Notes: generated by a model not told the origin, from the letters alone. A DNA stretch of 64,000 nt from Diabrotica undecimpunctata (GCF_040954645.1 NC_092809.1:67965141-68029140); one strand, 5' to 3'; positions 1 through 10,976 are shown, counted from the stretch's first letter. A program made the numbers and translations.

Positions 1-626
1 GTAAGCAAAGTTGGCGCGTGATACCCGTTTTCAACAAAGTTTCATCAGTTTGGCAATTCTATTGTGAGATGTAATTACTGAGACAAAATAATAATAGTGG
101 AAGCAGCCGCACTGCATTCGAATCGGTAAATATACGTGGAAATTAAATTTATGTTGGTTGCTTTTGTGATTCCACGCAAGTTTTTCTTGGAACAATCTTG
201 AAATTCACATCTGAAGAATTCTCAAGAAAATAGGAATATCGTACGGAAGTCCTTTATTACAATTAACCGTACAAACATAAAAGTAAATGTTTATGAATTT
301 CTTAAATAATAATGCAAAAAATATATACAATTAAAATATATAGATATCATAGAACGCCCGTCAGAGGTGAAAAATAAAAATTGCTTAAAAAGATTGTGAA
401 ACTGTTTTCTTGTGGCATGTTTTGTAGTATACGCCGGACATAGCATGACCAACCACGTCAGTGCTTTTTGGTATATCTGTTGTGACGTATGACAGTTATA
501 ATATACTAGTGTTTACTGTCTTTTACTGAAGCTAAATGGTATATTTTGTGAATATTCGACCTTACTAATTTTGTAACTATTACGTGGAAAAATATTTAAT
601 CATAGTTTGGCAACACTTTTGAAAAA
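1..626. other. AT-rich stretch, nothing recognised
   Basis: I see no long frame, RNA gene or clear repeat here. The last 200 bases lead into the small ORF that follows and could be its leader or promoter, but no decisive motif is visible. Confidence 0.4.
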
Positions 627-854
627 ATGAGTGAACCTATTTACAAACTTGATAATCCTGTAGACGTAGAAAAGCTTACTCGACTTGTTTTCAAAGATGG
701 TGAATTTGACAAAAATACTTTACCCCAAGAAGATTTCGACGAATCAGATGAATCGACTAAGGAGGATTATCTGGAGACAAGGTTGATTGATTCTGATACC
801 GATCATGAAATAGACGTTGAAACTTTTATAATAGTTAAGTTATGTACGGAATAG
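627..854 (+). CDS. Small acidic ORF, possibly an N-terminal piece of a piggyBac-type transposase
   Basis: This 75-codon frame starts at an ATG and is very rich in Asp and Glu, with a central stretch containing ESDEST and DSDTDHE. Acidic, poorly conserved N-termini of this sort precede the catalytic domain in many piggyBac transposases, and five other piggyBac copies or relics lie in this window, so a truncated first exon is a reasonable guess. No catalytic motif follows: LINE debris begins just past the stop. It could equally be a chance frame. The function is unknown. Confidence 0.25.
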   Translation: MSEPIYKLDNPVDVEKLTRLVFKDGEFDKNTLPQEDFDESDESTKEDYLETRLIDSDTDHEIDVETFIIVKLCTE

Positions 855-861
855 GCCCATA

Positions 862-1250
862 AGGACCTAGTATTCCGCATTTCTGGGGCCCAGGCTTTTC
901 CGGGCTCCCATATCTGCAATAATTAGCAGGGGCTCCAAGTCTAAGCCTTTTCTGCCATTCTTAAAGTCTAATCCTTTAGTAACGTTGTGGCCTGACAGAA
1001 AGCCACAAGTCTCTTTAAGGATAACTCCCTCATTTGGTTCAGTTGCATAAAGATTGAACACAGAATCTGTTACCTCTGTAGGCCAGTGTCGGGCACTTCC
1101 AGAGGATATATGAGGAGGTTTTCTCCTCCTAGTATCCAGAGCAGTTAAGATAGGCTGCCATCATTGCTTCGTGCTCTACAATAAAATGTAGAAAGGGTAA
1201 ATACAGCAAAGCCTCAAGTGCCGCTGTGGGAGTGGTCCTCATGAGTCCGT
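862..1250 (-). mobile_element. LINE debris, RT C-terminal side (minus strand)
   Basis: Read on the minus strand, about 1,245 to 1,150 encodes LMRTTPTAALEALLYLP. This closely resembles GALKTTPTASLEALLNLP in the RNase H-bearing LINE at 61,040-62,716, where it lies between the reverse transcriptase and RNase H. The reading frame soon breaks with stops, and the part nearer 862 is not clearly coding. It is a short dead fragment of that LINE type (LOA/R1/I group by inference). Confidence 0.5.
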
Positions 1251-1271
1251 TGGGTCAGCTGGGTCTTAGCT

Positions 1272-1358
1272 GAAGCCCGTCTAGCAAGGAGAAGGCACTC
1301 GGGGTTAATCCAGAGAAGACTGCTGTGGTTTTGTTCACTCGGAGAAAAGCCATCGGAC
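1272..1358 (+). mobile_element. LINE RT fragment in opposite orientation to its neighbour
   Basis: The plus strand encodes ALGVNPEKTAVVLFTRRK, the thumb-proximal segment that follows the catalytic YADD block in R1/LOA/Jockey-type reverse transcriptases. The directly adjacent minus-strand fragment (862-1250) comes from slightly further downstream in the same kind of protein. The two are arranged head to head, as expected from a 5' inversion during target-primed reverse transcription or from a later rearrangement. Confidence 0.5.
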
Positions 1359-1372
1359 CTACAAGAGACTTA

Positions 1373-2200
1373 CCTTCTGTAAAAAGTGAAAAACAAGATA
1401 ACAATGAAGAAACATGTAAGTACTCCGATTCCATTACTGTTGATCCTAGAGACAACGAAATTAAATTATTCAGGATTTTGGTTGATGAAATAAAAAGCAA
1501 AAATATAATTCTTGAAGAGAATTCATATCTTTTAAAAGAAAAAATTAAATTTTTAGAAGAAAAATTAAAGTTAAAAGAGATGGCAACACCGCAAGTCAAC
1601 GTAAATCCCATTCGACCTGGCGAGACGTGGCAAGTAGTTCAAGCGATAGTAGGTTAAATGATCCAAACTCACATCGTGTCAAAATCCAGACAACGACTGG
1701 GCAGGCGCCACCTATAACAAAAGTAAATATAACCAAAAATAAAGGTAAAGAGGATGGAAATGAAAGTGCTAATGCTAATATTGTTAATATAGGGAAGTTA
1801 GGGCTGCAGTTCATGAAGCAGAAACTGCCCAGAAAATGTTTTCCTTGCAAAACCTTGTCTCTGAAGATGAAGAAACAGGATGGCAAAAGCAGAGGAGGCG
1901 TAGAAATAAACGATTCGTTGTTGGGGACAACAACAATAACCCTAATTTAACAAGTATTCCCAAGTCTGTATCCTTGTACGTAACAAGATTAACACCTGAT
2001 ACTAAATTAGAAGATTTTGAATTGATGGCAGAACAACACTTTCCAGAAGCCAAATGTGAAAACCATCAATCAAAACACCGAGAGGCTTATGCATCTTTTA
2101 AGGTAACCATTAACCAGTCAAATTTCAGGAGAGCTTGGCAGAGAGATGTTTGGTCAAGTGGGTGACTAATTTCTAATTTTTTTACCAGCAAAAGGATGCC
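1373..2200 (+). pseudogene. LINE ORF1 protein remnant
   Basis: Several overlapping frames make up one ORF1. Residues encoded at 1,450-1,585 form a Lys/Glu-rich coiled coil, followed by a Ser/Asn-rich linker. A basic GWQKQRRRRNKR patch at about 1,875-1,915 leads into a segment starting SLYVTRLTPDTKLEDF and reaching AYASFKVTI and RAWQRDVWSSG near 2,155. That last segment resembles the RRM-like domain shared by CR1/Jockey ORF1 proteins, which bind the element RNA. At least two frameshifts separate these parts, so no intact product is expected. The reading is by eye from family patterns. Confidence 0.6.
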
Positions 2201-2318
2201 AGTACCGATGAATGTAACAATGGATCCTTCAAACTAAACAATCAAGTAAATCCAGACAAACTAGAAAAGACAGATACAAATGTAAAGGTTATTAACAAAA
2301 CAGTCCTGTAAGTAGCAA

Positions 2319-3081
2319 GCTGCAAACCTCTTTTAAATCCTTTAACTTAAATTTATATTATCAGAATGTTTGTGGTTTAAGAACTAAAGTACATGACTTT
2401 TATACTAGTATGTTGTCTTGTGGCCACGATATTATTTTAATTACTGAATCATGGTTAAATACTAGTGTCCTGGATGCTGAGTTGTTTGACAAAAGGTATA
2501 ATGTAGCAAGAAGAGATAGAGATAACAATAAAACTCGTGGAGGTTGGTTGATTATTGCAGTTAAGAAAAATATAGTATCTAAACATATTAATTTTAATAC
2601 TAACAGTGAAATTGAATGTTTACTAGTAAAAATAAAATACCACAAGTGTAATTTATTATTAATATGTGTGTATATTCCACCTTCTGTTTCTATGTTAGAT
2701 TTAAATAACTTTTTAGTAAATGTTGAAAATATTGTTTTTGATAATGTAGATGTCTTCATTGTTGGAGATTTTAATATACCTAATTATGTATTAGGCACAT
2801 GTGATAAAAGCTTAAGACTGAATCAGTTTTTAAGTATATGTGGTCTATGCCAAATAAATTCAGTAGTAAATTATATGGGTAGAAAGTTAGATTTAATGCT
2901 ATCCAATGTTCATGTGATTTGTGCTAGAAGTAGTGATCCATTTGTTCAGGAGGATAACTATCATCCTTCTCTTAACTTGACAGTATCAAAGGTCTCAAGA
3001 GTGATAAACATAACATTACAATTCACTAATCTTTTAAATATGATTATTCTAGCGGCAATTTTCTTCTCTTATATAATCTAA
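2319..3081 (+). pseudogene. LINE endonuclease domain (AP-endonuclease fold)
   Basis: The frame starts with LYYQNVCGLRTKVHDF, the usual opening of CR1/Jockey endonucleases, upstream of the first ATG at 2,410. ITESWLN holds the conserved acidic residue near the N-terminus, VGDFNIPN (about 2,761-2,785) is the central metal-binding motif, and EDNYHPSLNL stands at the position of the C-terminal His motif. The enzyme would nick target DNA to prime reverse transcription. The frame is lost just after 3,020 where it should continue into the linker, so the copy is dead. Confidence 0.7.
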
Positions 3082-4970
3082 TTAGATTAATAAATTGGAA
3101 TGGATTAGAACATACCAATGATGTAAATAATGCTATACAAACCTTATATGATAAAATGTTAGATTGTATTGAACAAGCAGTACCTAATAGACAAAAATCT
3201 AACAATATTTATAGTAAATACAAATTTCCCAAATATTTTTCTCGAGATTTAATTTGTAAAATCAAGAAGAAGAACAAGCTACATAGGCAAGTACAGGGTG
3301 GACATGTTAATATCCAAATCAAGAATGAGTACAACTGTCTTAGGAAGTCAATTAAAATACAAACAAAATCTGAGTATATAAAATATTATGACACTGTAGA
3401 AACAAATGTTAACATAAACCCAACTATGTAGTTTTTGGTCATTTGTAAAATCCAGAATTAGTTCCAGGGGTTTACCATCAGAAATTAAGTTAGACAACAA
3501 TGTTTACACTGGTTCTGATGGAGTTTCAAATGCTTTTGTACTATACTTTAAGTCAGTCTAAAGCATCTCATCTGATATGACGATACCTAAGTTTCATGGT
3601 ATTCTAGAGTTTGATGAGATAACTGAAGAAGCCATTAGAGCTAATGTAAAGTGATGAAAACCCAAGAAATGTACAAATAAAGATCATCTACCTGCTTATA
3701 TCTATAAGAGGTGTATTGACCAACTTGTTGAACCATTACAGGTTATATTTAATCTAGCTTTAAAAACTAATACCTTTCCTAAAAAATTAAAAGATACCAT
3801 TACAGTTCCTATTTTTAAATCTGGTAATATTAATGATGTAAAAAATTATAGACCAATTAGTATTTTAAATTCTTTGGCAAAAAATTTGAATCTATTTTAC
3901 ATAACAACTTATTACAACATTTTATCAAATCTTTTAATCAATATCAACATGGATTTCTACCGGATAGATCAACACTTACAAATTTATGTATTTTCATACA
4001 ATCTGCTACAGATCCCATAAATACTAAGAGGCAAATGGATGAAATCTTCACTGATTGTGCAAAAGAATTTAATAGGGTTGATCATGGTTTATTACTAAAA
4101 AAACTGGGCACCTTTGGCCTCTCCATTATTGCATTAACATTTTTAAATTCGTACCTAGCAGATAAAAGTCAGCAAGTTAGAGTTGGTAATTTTTTCTCAG
4201 AGGAATATTCCGTAACTTCTGGAGTTCTTCAGGGCAGCAACCTGGATCCACTCTTATTTGCTTGCTTTATAAATGATCTTTCTAGTTGTCTCGAATTTTC
4301 CACTTGTTTAGTGTTTGCAGGTGATTTTAAGATATTTCGAGTTGTAGAAAATCAATGTGATTGCCAACTATTACAACTAGATTTGAATGCGGTATCTAAT
4401 TGGTTTCAGATAAATAGAATAAATCTAAATGTTGAAAAGTGTTCAGTGATGACCTTTACACGTAACAGGAACTTTATTAATATGGTTTATTATATCAATA
4501 ATAGAGAATTGCGCAGAAAATCCGTGTGTAAAGATCTTGGTGTGAATTTTCAGCAAAGCTTGCACTTCAATGATCACTATCACATTGCTACTAATAAGGC
4601 CCTTAGGATGTTAGAATTTATAATTAGAAACACCAAACATATTAAGATAATAGATAGCATAATTAAACTATATATTTCCTTGGTAAGACCACATTTTAAG
4701 TATGCTTCTGTAGATTGGGCAACCCATGAAGAAATAAATATAGATTTAATTGAAAAGGTACAAATAAGGTTTTTAAGATATCTATATGTTAGAAAATGTA
4801 ATTCCTATCCATACTGGGTGTCTTGCCGGAGTATGCTTGAAACTTTCAAATTTGTAACACTGGAACAGAGACGGAAAATGCAAGCAATACTTTGGTATGA
4901 TATTTTTATTTATCAGGTTAAGAATATCTTGTTTCTTTGGTTGTGCTTTTTTCAGCTTTTGAGAATATAG
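3082..4970 (+). pseudogene. LINE reverse transcriptase domain with altered active site
   Basis: The linker (3,156-3,431) contains YKFPKYFSRDL and a Lys-rich stretch typical of the region between endonuclease and RT. RT blocks follow: NYRPISIL near 3,843-3,870, HGFLPDRST near 3,950, then a long open frame at 4,035-4,970. In that frame the usual GVPQGSHLGPLLF appears as GVLQGSNLDPLLF, and the catalytic FADD box is FAGD (LVFAGDFKIFR, about 4,309-4,341), so one of the two metal-binding aspartates is gone. The C-terminal segment through YASVDWATH is otherwise preserved. Stops and frameshifts between 3,430 and 4,030 confirm decay. Confidence 0.75.
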
Positions 4971-4991
4971 TATCTGATGTAATATCATGTA

Positions 4992-6040
4992 CTAGTTGGT
5001 GCCTTTTTTTAAAGTCATCACATATTTGAACGCTTTAATGTGAATTATCTTTAGTTCACACCATTTCAACTTATCTCCATCTTCGTTAGTTGTGTAGTTT
5101 TTACAAGCAAGTTGTTTGAGATCAAAGAAACTTTCATGAGTCAGTTCTTTCATTGAATAAGGTGGCCCTTTTTTCTTTAAAGTTTTTATTAATATTGTAT
5201 ATTGGTCAGGCACATAAATTGGAGACTTTAAAGCTCTGGATACGTTTCTTTGAATTGTAGAATGAACCGCATCGCCCTCATTTTGAGTGTGTCCTTTAAT
5301 TAGAAATTTGTGAGTAATACTCTTCAGTTTTGGAAATATATTTACGGCATATTGATACATCTCCACCATATATTTATTTTTTTACTGACCACAGCAATTA
5401 TCGCCATAAAAGACAATGTCGAAATTATCAGTTGTTTTGTTTTGTAAATATTCCAAATATATAAATACGCACGAGCCAATTTCGCTTACTCCTCGTGCTC
5501 CTTCTCCTTCATGCCATACAAAACAAGTTGTAGCTTTGGAACGCAGTTCGGTAATTGTAAAATTAAGTACATTTACTTTAGAAATATAATAAACACTAGA
5601 CTTCGCCCTGTGTATAAGTCATTATAGCCTGCAAATCATATACTGCAACTATAAATATCTCAGTAACTTTTTGTTTTTCTTTTTATTTTTCTGATCTTGA
5701 ACAGATTTTCTCTTTCAGGTGGTTCTTATGTTTCGCTTATAAACTTATGTGTTCATCGTCAGCATTTTTAATAATGTACATTCTTCACACTGGTGTGTCT
5801 TGGGCTACCAGAAGGAGATATTAAAGTCTGTCATAAAACTGTGATAATACATTTGGTATGGAACATATTGTTTATCCTCAGAAACACATTTATCAACATA
5901 ATTTTGGTGTAAAGCTGCAATGGTAAGACCGCCCCTTCTATATATTCGCGTTTAGAAAGAGATCTACAATAATGACTCCTGATTCTCGGAATGGAGTTAC
6001 GGACTTATTTCGGAATGTAGCACTTTTGTTTATAAAAACG
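4992..6040 (-). pseudogene. DUF7869-type protein relic, copy A
   Basis: Read on the minus strand, this region gives, in order: a segment ending NISFWQPK, then VYDLQAIM, LNFTITELRSK, WHEGEGARG, FYGDNCCGQ (5,385-5,411), HKFLIKGHTQNEGD (around 5,271-5,310) and YVPDQYTILIK. I know this pattern from multicopy insect proteins annotated with domain DUF7869, whose function is not established. The Asp of GDNCCGQ and the Glu of HTQNEGD could be part of an RNase H-like (DDE) active site, which would make it a transposase; that is inference. An in-frame TAA directly after GDNCCGQ (5,382-5,384) and another near 5,610 break it, and the N-terminal third is missing. The C-terminal 125 codons are open. Two relatives lie at 16,310-18,130 and 23,750-25,730. 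Confidence 0.6.
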
Positions 6041-6286
6041 ATAACAACGACTAGGGTTTTTTGAAATGTGGCTATTTAACACAAAAGAAATGTGCGTTCA
6101 CTTCGGCTGTCAGGACGCACCTAACAAATTGGCGGTTTTGTACATTATTATTTGTTCTCTCAAATACAAAAAGGGCGCTAGTGTCATTTCATTATTAAAC
6201 AAAGTAAAATATGTTGCGGTTTCAGTAGTATATAAAAATATGACTGCTAGTACACAATTTTATATTAATGTATTTAATTAGATTGT

Positions 6287-6861
6287 TAGTCTAGGTGCCA
6301 GGCGACATAATGTATCACTCATACATAACAGGCTACAATTTTCAGGATAGCTTCATAAGACCTCGACCCCAAAATATCTCTTGGGATACTTTCTGTACCG
6401 GGTGCTTTTTTTCTCCAGCTTATCCAAAAGTGGTCATTTTGAAGTGATGTATCAAATTTATTAATAACGTATTGCTGTTTACTGTCTTACCGACTACCAC
6501 TGAACTGTTCCGCGCTGCAATAAACAAAGTAAAGATAGCCGTGATGATCGCCAACATCCGGAACGGATAGGCACTTTAAGAAGATTGCTGTTTAATGAAT
6601 ACAAAAGTCGACTTCATGAAATATCTGAAAAAAACCTTGTCCAACAAAAATTTTGGTTCCATAAGGGAGTCCACCAAGCTAAACATGCCAAAAAAACAAC
6701 TTCAAAAAATTTAGTAATAACAAGCTGATTTTCTCTGTATCGTTCAAAAATAACGTGAAAAATACTATTTTTACATTGTCCGATAAAATGTACTCGCCGA
6801 TTTTTTCCGCCCGACAGTGAAAATCGGTTTTTCCACGAGTCTGTGGAAATTTATTAATAAC
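6287..6861. repeat. Left terminal inverted repeat
   Basis: It pairs with 9,023-9,481 over about 460 bp once the insertion at 6,482-6,594 is removed. Divergence between the arms is modest, with scattered substitutions and small gaps, so the element is moderately old. Confidence 0.85.
6482..6583 (+). mobile_element. 102-bp 5'-truncated LINE insertion with 11-bp target duplication
   Basis: The 11-mer attgctgttta occurs at 6,471-6,481 and again at 6,584-6,594, directly flanking the insert. The right arm of the host transposon has this word only once. The insert ends in atgatcgccaacatccgg...ggcactttaagaaga, the 3' tail seen in the LINE ends at 14,590-14,975 and 47,455-47,705. It is therefore a severely truncated copy of that LINE family. 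Confidence 0.8.
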
Positions 6862-7241
6862 GTTTCTTTTTATGATTTTTAGTTTTTAAATGAAGAGTAC
6901 AACTTAATGATTGAATTGCCCGACAAAAATATAGGACCTTTTATCTAAAAATTAAAAAGATATACAGTCGAGATTACTTTTTTGTAGAATGTGTGAGCAT
7001 TAAAATTGTAGATATATCCTATTTATAAATAACAAGCTGATTTTTTCAAAGCTGTTTTATAAAATCTCGTAGTATACAAATGTAGAATTGACGGACAAGA
7101 ATCTTTTTCTGATTTTTCAGTCAGACACGTTTCGTCGTACCCTTCGCTGAAATTGTGTATATACTTTTTTTTTAATTGTGAAACTTGCGTTTTTATTTAT
7201 TAATATCTTTGACATTACTATTTATTTTTACTTGATTTTAC

Positions 7242-8541
7242 TTGCTACATACTTTAACAATATTACTTCAAAAGTATGCAGCAATTTCTAAATACGTTTT
7301 TCAATTTCTACTCTTTGAAAGAAAAGAAGTTCATGTCATATTTGACAAATACAACTCATCAACTATTAAAGACCACGAACATCAGTTGAAAGGAGAAGAG
7401 AGTAATATTCAGTATGACGTCAGAAGAGAAAATATGCGCATAACAGAATTTGGCAAATTATTAAGAAATAGAAATTGTGAAAGAAAGAAAGAAAAGCTTG
7501 TGGAATTTCTCATTTCATCAATTCTCAGAAGACTGGTGCAACAACAATATTAAAATTAAATTATGATAATTGTTATGTGTATGCAATTTTTAACAATGAA
7601 AAGATCTGTAGATTATAATTCATCTTATACACATGAAGAAGCAGATACAAAGATTGTACACCATATTTGCCAGATGAACACGAACTACCGAGTGACAGTT
7701 CGTTGTACCGATTCTGACATTCCCATAATTATGTTATCCAATATGGAATTTTTAAAATCTAATGTGGAAGTAATTATAGATATGTCAACCAATAAAAAAA
7801 GGAATATTTTAATATCAATGATATTTATCCAAATTATGGAGAGCAAATGACACGAGTTCTAACAGTATGTCATGCATTTACTGGCAATGATTATAACCCT
7901 GCATTTTATAGAAAAGGAAAGAAGAGAAAAAGAAAAAGAAGAAAACGAGAGATGCCAGGTAGCCTTCCTTAATCTTTTAAGAGTCCCTCAATCTGAAATC
8001 AATACTTCAAACCCAACATTTAAAGACATTGAAGAATTTATTTGTAAAGTTTATTCCTTAAAAAGCAAAGACGTTAACATGGGGCGACTTGAGCTCTTCG
8101 AGAAGGCTTTTGGAAACAAAAATCACAATGAAATGGTAATAAAAGCTCAGTTAAGAGGTCTCGATGCATCAAGTATGCCTCCATCTAAAGAAGAGCTATT
8201 GCAACAAATTAAAAGAACAATTTATATACGCAGTGTGTGGTGCAATGCACATTTAAGGTCACCAACAAATTTAAAACCTGAAAATTGTGGATGGACACTG
8301 ATAGAAGAAAAATATTACCACCATTGGTTTGATGGCCCTCAGTGTCCTACATTTGATGATATATCGTTAAATATATCAGGTAATAATAATGTATGCTTCT
8401 TATTTATATTTGAAATATAGTACTTGTAAAAAATCATAATCTACTATTATTTCAGATATAGAAAGTTAAAATGAAGAGAACGATGAGGACATTATTAGTT
8501 CAAGTGATGAAGAGTTAAATAACAGTTCTGATGAAGAATGA
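7242..8541 (+). pseudogene. PIN/XPG-like nuclease gene of the long-TIR transposon
   Basis: Three open stretches lie in one frame (7,242-7,553, 7,563-7,850, 7,872-8,420), broken by TAA codons near 7,551-7,559. Between about 7,797 and 7,915 the family sequence shifts frame and reads FNINDIYPNYG and HAFTGNDYNPAFYRKGK before returning. Motifs in order are HVIFDKY, THEEADTKIVHHI, CTDSDIPIIML and TGNDYNP, spaced like the acidic residues of PIN/FEN1/XPG nucleases; then EEFICKVYSLK, LRGLDASSMPPSKEELLQQ, WCNAHLRSPT and GWTLIEE. A GT-AG intron fits at 8,380-8,455, followed by an acidic last exon (DIISSSDEE) ending at the TGA at 8,539-8,541. The whole resembles a multicopy animal family. No intact product can be made. 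Confidence 0.6.
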
Positions 8542-9022
8542 CAAAAAAAGGTTAATTATTTCATTATTTTTTATTCTATAGGTACATATGTTTATATTTA
8601 TATTATTTTTACAATTTTTTTTAACATTCATACAAAATATAATATAAAATATCCAATACTTACTTAAATACCAGTAATCCTTGTTATACGCATAATTTGC
8701 AATAACGCGATTTAATAAATGCGACTTTTTGCATTTCACGCGAAAAATAACTGATTTTTTCATCGGGCGCTCTCGCACCATTTGATTTGTCCGCCAATGG
8801 TATTAAACATTAAATAATTATTTAAAAAATGAACTTTGTACTTAGTCCGACGGTTATTAATAAAATTTAAGCTTTCCGTAACATCTGAAATTTGTATAGA
8901 TTAAATAAATAAAGAAATTGCCATTTTTTGTCGGACTGCAATTTGGGTATATTATATTTGTCGGACACATATTCCATTAATTATGTAAATCTTTCATAAA
9001 CATAATTTTTTTTTGTCCGACA
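8542..9022. promoter_or_regulatory. Subterminal region with repeated GTCGGAC motifs
   Basis: Between the gene and the right arm, and continuing into the arm, the word gtccgac or its complement gtcggac recurs (about 8,846, 8,930, 8,960, 9,015, 9,073, 9,100), often next to ttattaataa. Similar cccgaca and gtccgat words sit inside the left end. Repeated subterminal words are often transposase-binding sites; that role is inferred here. Confidence 0.45.
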
Positions 9023-9481
9023 GTTATTAATAAATTTCCACAGACTCGTGGAAATGCCGATTTTCACTGTCGGACGGAAAAATCGGCTAGTACAATTTGT
9101 CGGACAATGTAAACATAGTATTTTTCACGTTATTTTTGAACCATACAGATAAAATCAGCTTGTTATTACTAAATTTTTTAAAGTTATTTTTTTGGCATTT
9201 TTAGTTTGGTGAACTCCCTTATGGAACCAAAATTTTTGTCGGTCAAGATTTTTTTCGGATATTTCACGAAGTCGACTTTTGTATTCATTATACAGCAATA
9301 CGTTATTAATAAATTTAATACATCACTTCAAAATGACCACTTTTGGATAAGCTGGAGAGAAAAAGCACCCGGTACAGAAAGTATCCCAAGAGATATTTTG
9401 GGGTCGAGGTCTTATGAAGCTGTGCTGAAAAGTAGCCTGTTATGTATGAGTGATACAGTATGTCGCCTGGCACCTAGACTA
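9023..9481. repeat. Right terminal inverted repeat
   Basis: It is the reverse complement of 6,287-6,861 minus the LINE insert. Examples are ccacagactcgtgg near 9,040 and ggcacctagacta at the outer end. An ORF over it (9,206-9,517) is not coding. Confidence 0.85.
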
Positions 9482-10694
9482 TGTTTTTCTTGTCAAAATA
9501 TTTATTTTTGCTTTTGATTATTTATATTTTAGAAAATATTTATATTTTCCAACCAATTTTTTTACTCTTTAGACCCTAGAAAATGCCATATATAAGGAAC
9601 AACGGAATTCATTAAAGAAAAAAAATTTCTGACTTTTTTTAATGCCACATTTTTATATTTTACATTATAATAAAAAGCATGTTTGATACCTCTTTAACCT
9701 GAACTTTTATTTGTTTTACATCTCTAACTTAAAATTAGTAAGAATGACTCTCAACTTCTTTATGTCGAATCAAAATCCGCCTTAATCCGCCTAAGTCGAA
9801 ATCCTCCACATATCGAAAATTGCAGACCTCGAATTGTTTGGTGTTTCCCTTAAAGCTCGACTTATAGAAGTTCTACTGTATTAAATTTCTAAAGTAAACT
9901 TATATCGAGTATTAGTTGAATCGAAACAAAATTGTTATAAATTTTAAAAATATTTCTCACCTAAATATTATTCGCCACAGAATTAAAGTCTATTAAAAGC
10001 ATATGTTCCAAAAAACCCCTGAGAAAACTTCTCACCATCTTTGCTAGAACTAATTATTTCATCTTCTAGACGTGTTTCCTTTCCTTCCTTTTCTTTGCTG
10101 CAGAATCGTTCACAGATTGCAAGCTCGAAAGTTCCTACGAAACGTCAACTGCTCTTTTTGTGTGAAATTAATTACAGAGACAAGATAGAACCTCCCCTTG
10201 TGAAATTCGCGTTCGTTCGCGAAAGAGAATGAAATACACAAGATATTGATATGTTATCGCCCAACGTATCGCATATATACAATAAATAAAGGAAGTAATT
10301 ATTTTTTTACTTACTGCGACTGTGAGTTATGACTTGGGGTTGAGAATAGGATTTCGACGGGTAATTTTGTAATTCTCAAAGCAGTGGCGTTCAAAATAAA
10401 AAAAATAATACTTAATAATACAAATTTATTATAAATAAATAAAATAAATTATAAATAAGGAAAACCTTTAATATGACTACATATAAATACAGTTTTTGAT
10501 TAATAATTTTGTTTTCAACTTCTGTTTTTTTATAACTCTTCACATTTTAGATTGAAATCTAATTTGTTTTAGCATTTTGGTCGTCGGATCAATTCATAAT
10601 CAAAGATATAGTACATATTTTTTATTATTGGGATTCTACAGTCTTCAGTGTATCTTATTCAATTTTCATCATTTTTTTAGAGTAATAAAAACAA
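9482..10694. other. No gene recognised; possible pogo-type TIR near 9,857-9,878
   Basis: The reverse complement of 9,857-9,878 reads cagtagaacttctataagtcg and is followed by TA. This resembles the CAGTAGAAC ends of pogo/Tigger elements, and the next 200 bases upstream could be a MITE body, but I found no matching second end. The rest is AT-rich and without long frames that look real. Confidence 0.3.
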
Positions 10695-10737
10695 ATTTTA
10701 AATGAAATACCCGACGCGGACCAAAACTGACAACAGT

Positions 10738-10794
10738 AGCGTCTGACCCAGAGTGGGCGGCTGCAAACAGCGTCTGACCCAGAGTGGGTGGCTG
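10738..10794 (+). repeat. Tandem 26-bp repeat in the RTE leader
   Basis: The 26-mer agcgtctgacccagagtgggcggctg (10,738-10,763) recurs with one change at 10,769-10,794. Tandem promoter units are known in some LINE leaders, so this may be part of the internal promoter (inference). Confidence 0.75.
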
Positions 10795-10976
10795 AACAAT
10801 AGGTCCTCCAAAAGGGGGTTGTGGCGTTAGGCGTTAGCAACCTAGCACACTTAAAAAAATCCAAGGGCTAACGAACAATTGGCAGAAATGAAAAATTTTA
10901 AAATTAATCCCCGGGTGGCAATCCACACCTCCGAAGGAGGGAGCCCCATCGGATACGGGGGGGGGGCACTTCTGCT

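Larger units (their letters stand above)
1373..4975 (+). mobile_element. Degenerate CR1/Jockey-type non-LTR retrotransposon
   Basis: The order ORF1 (coiled coil, basic patch, nucleic-acid-binding fold), apurinic endonuclease and reverse transcriptase on one strand marks a LINE of the CR1/Jockey group. All parts are present but broken by frameshifts and stops, and two catalytic motifs are altered. No RNase H domain follows the RT, which fits CR1/Jockey rather than the I type. I see neither a clear 3' microsatellite nor target-site duplications. Confidence 0.75.
6287..9481 (+). mobile_element. DNA transposon with long terminal inverted repeats and nuclease-like gene (Academ-like)
   Basis: Two inverted arms (6,287-6,861 and 9,023-9,481) enclose one degenerate gene. 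The outer ends match as tagtctaggtgccaggcgac. The bases just outside both ends are tgt (6,284-6,286 and 9,482-9,484), a possible 3-bp target duplication. The internal protein has the look of a PIN/XPG-fold nuclease. Academ elements are described with XPG-like nucleases and 3-4 bp duplications, so that superfamily is my best inference, but I see no separate transposase motif to prove it. A 102-bp LINE fragment interrupts the left arm. Confidence 0.65.

Noticed and set aside
6066..6281. 71-codon ORF before the long-TIR transposon
   Set aside because: No motif and no neighbouring support; it ends at the transposon border.
9206..9517. 103-codon ORF over the right inverted repeat
   Set aside because: It covers terminal-repeat DNA and has no counterpart frame in the left arm.
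10041..10232. 63-codon plus-strand ORF
   Set aside because: No recognisable domain, low-complexity start, and lies in an otherwise non-coding stretch.
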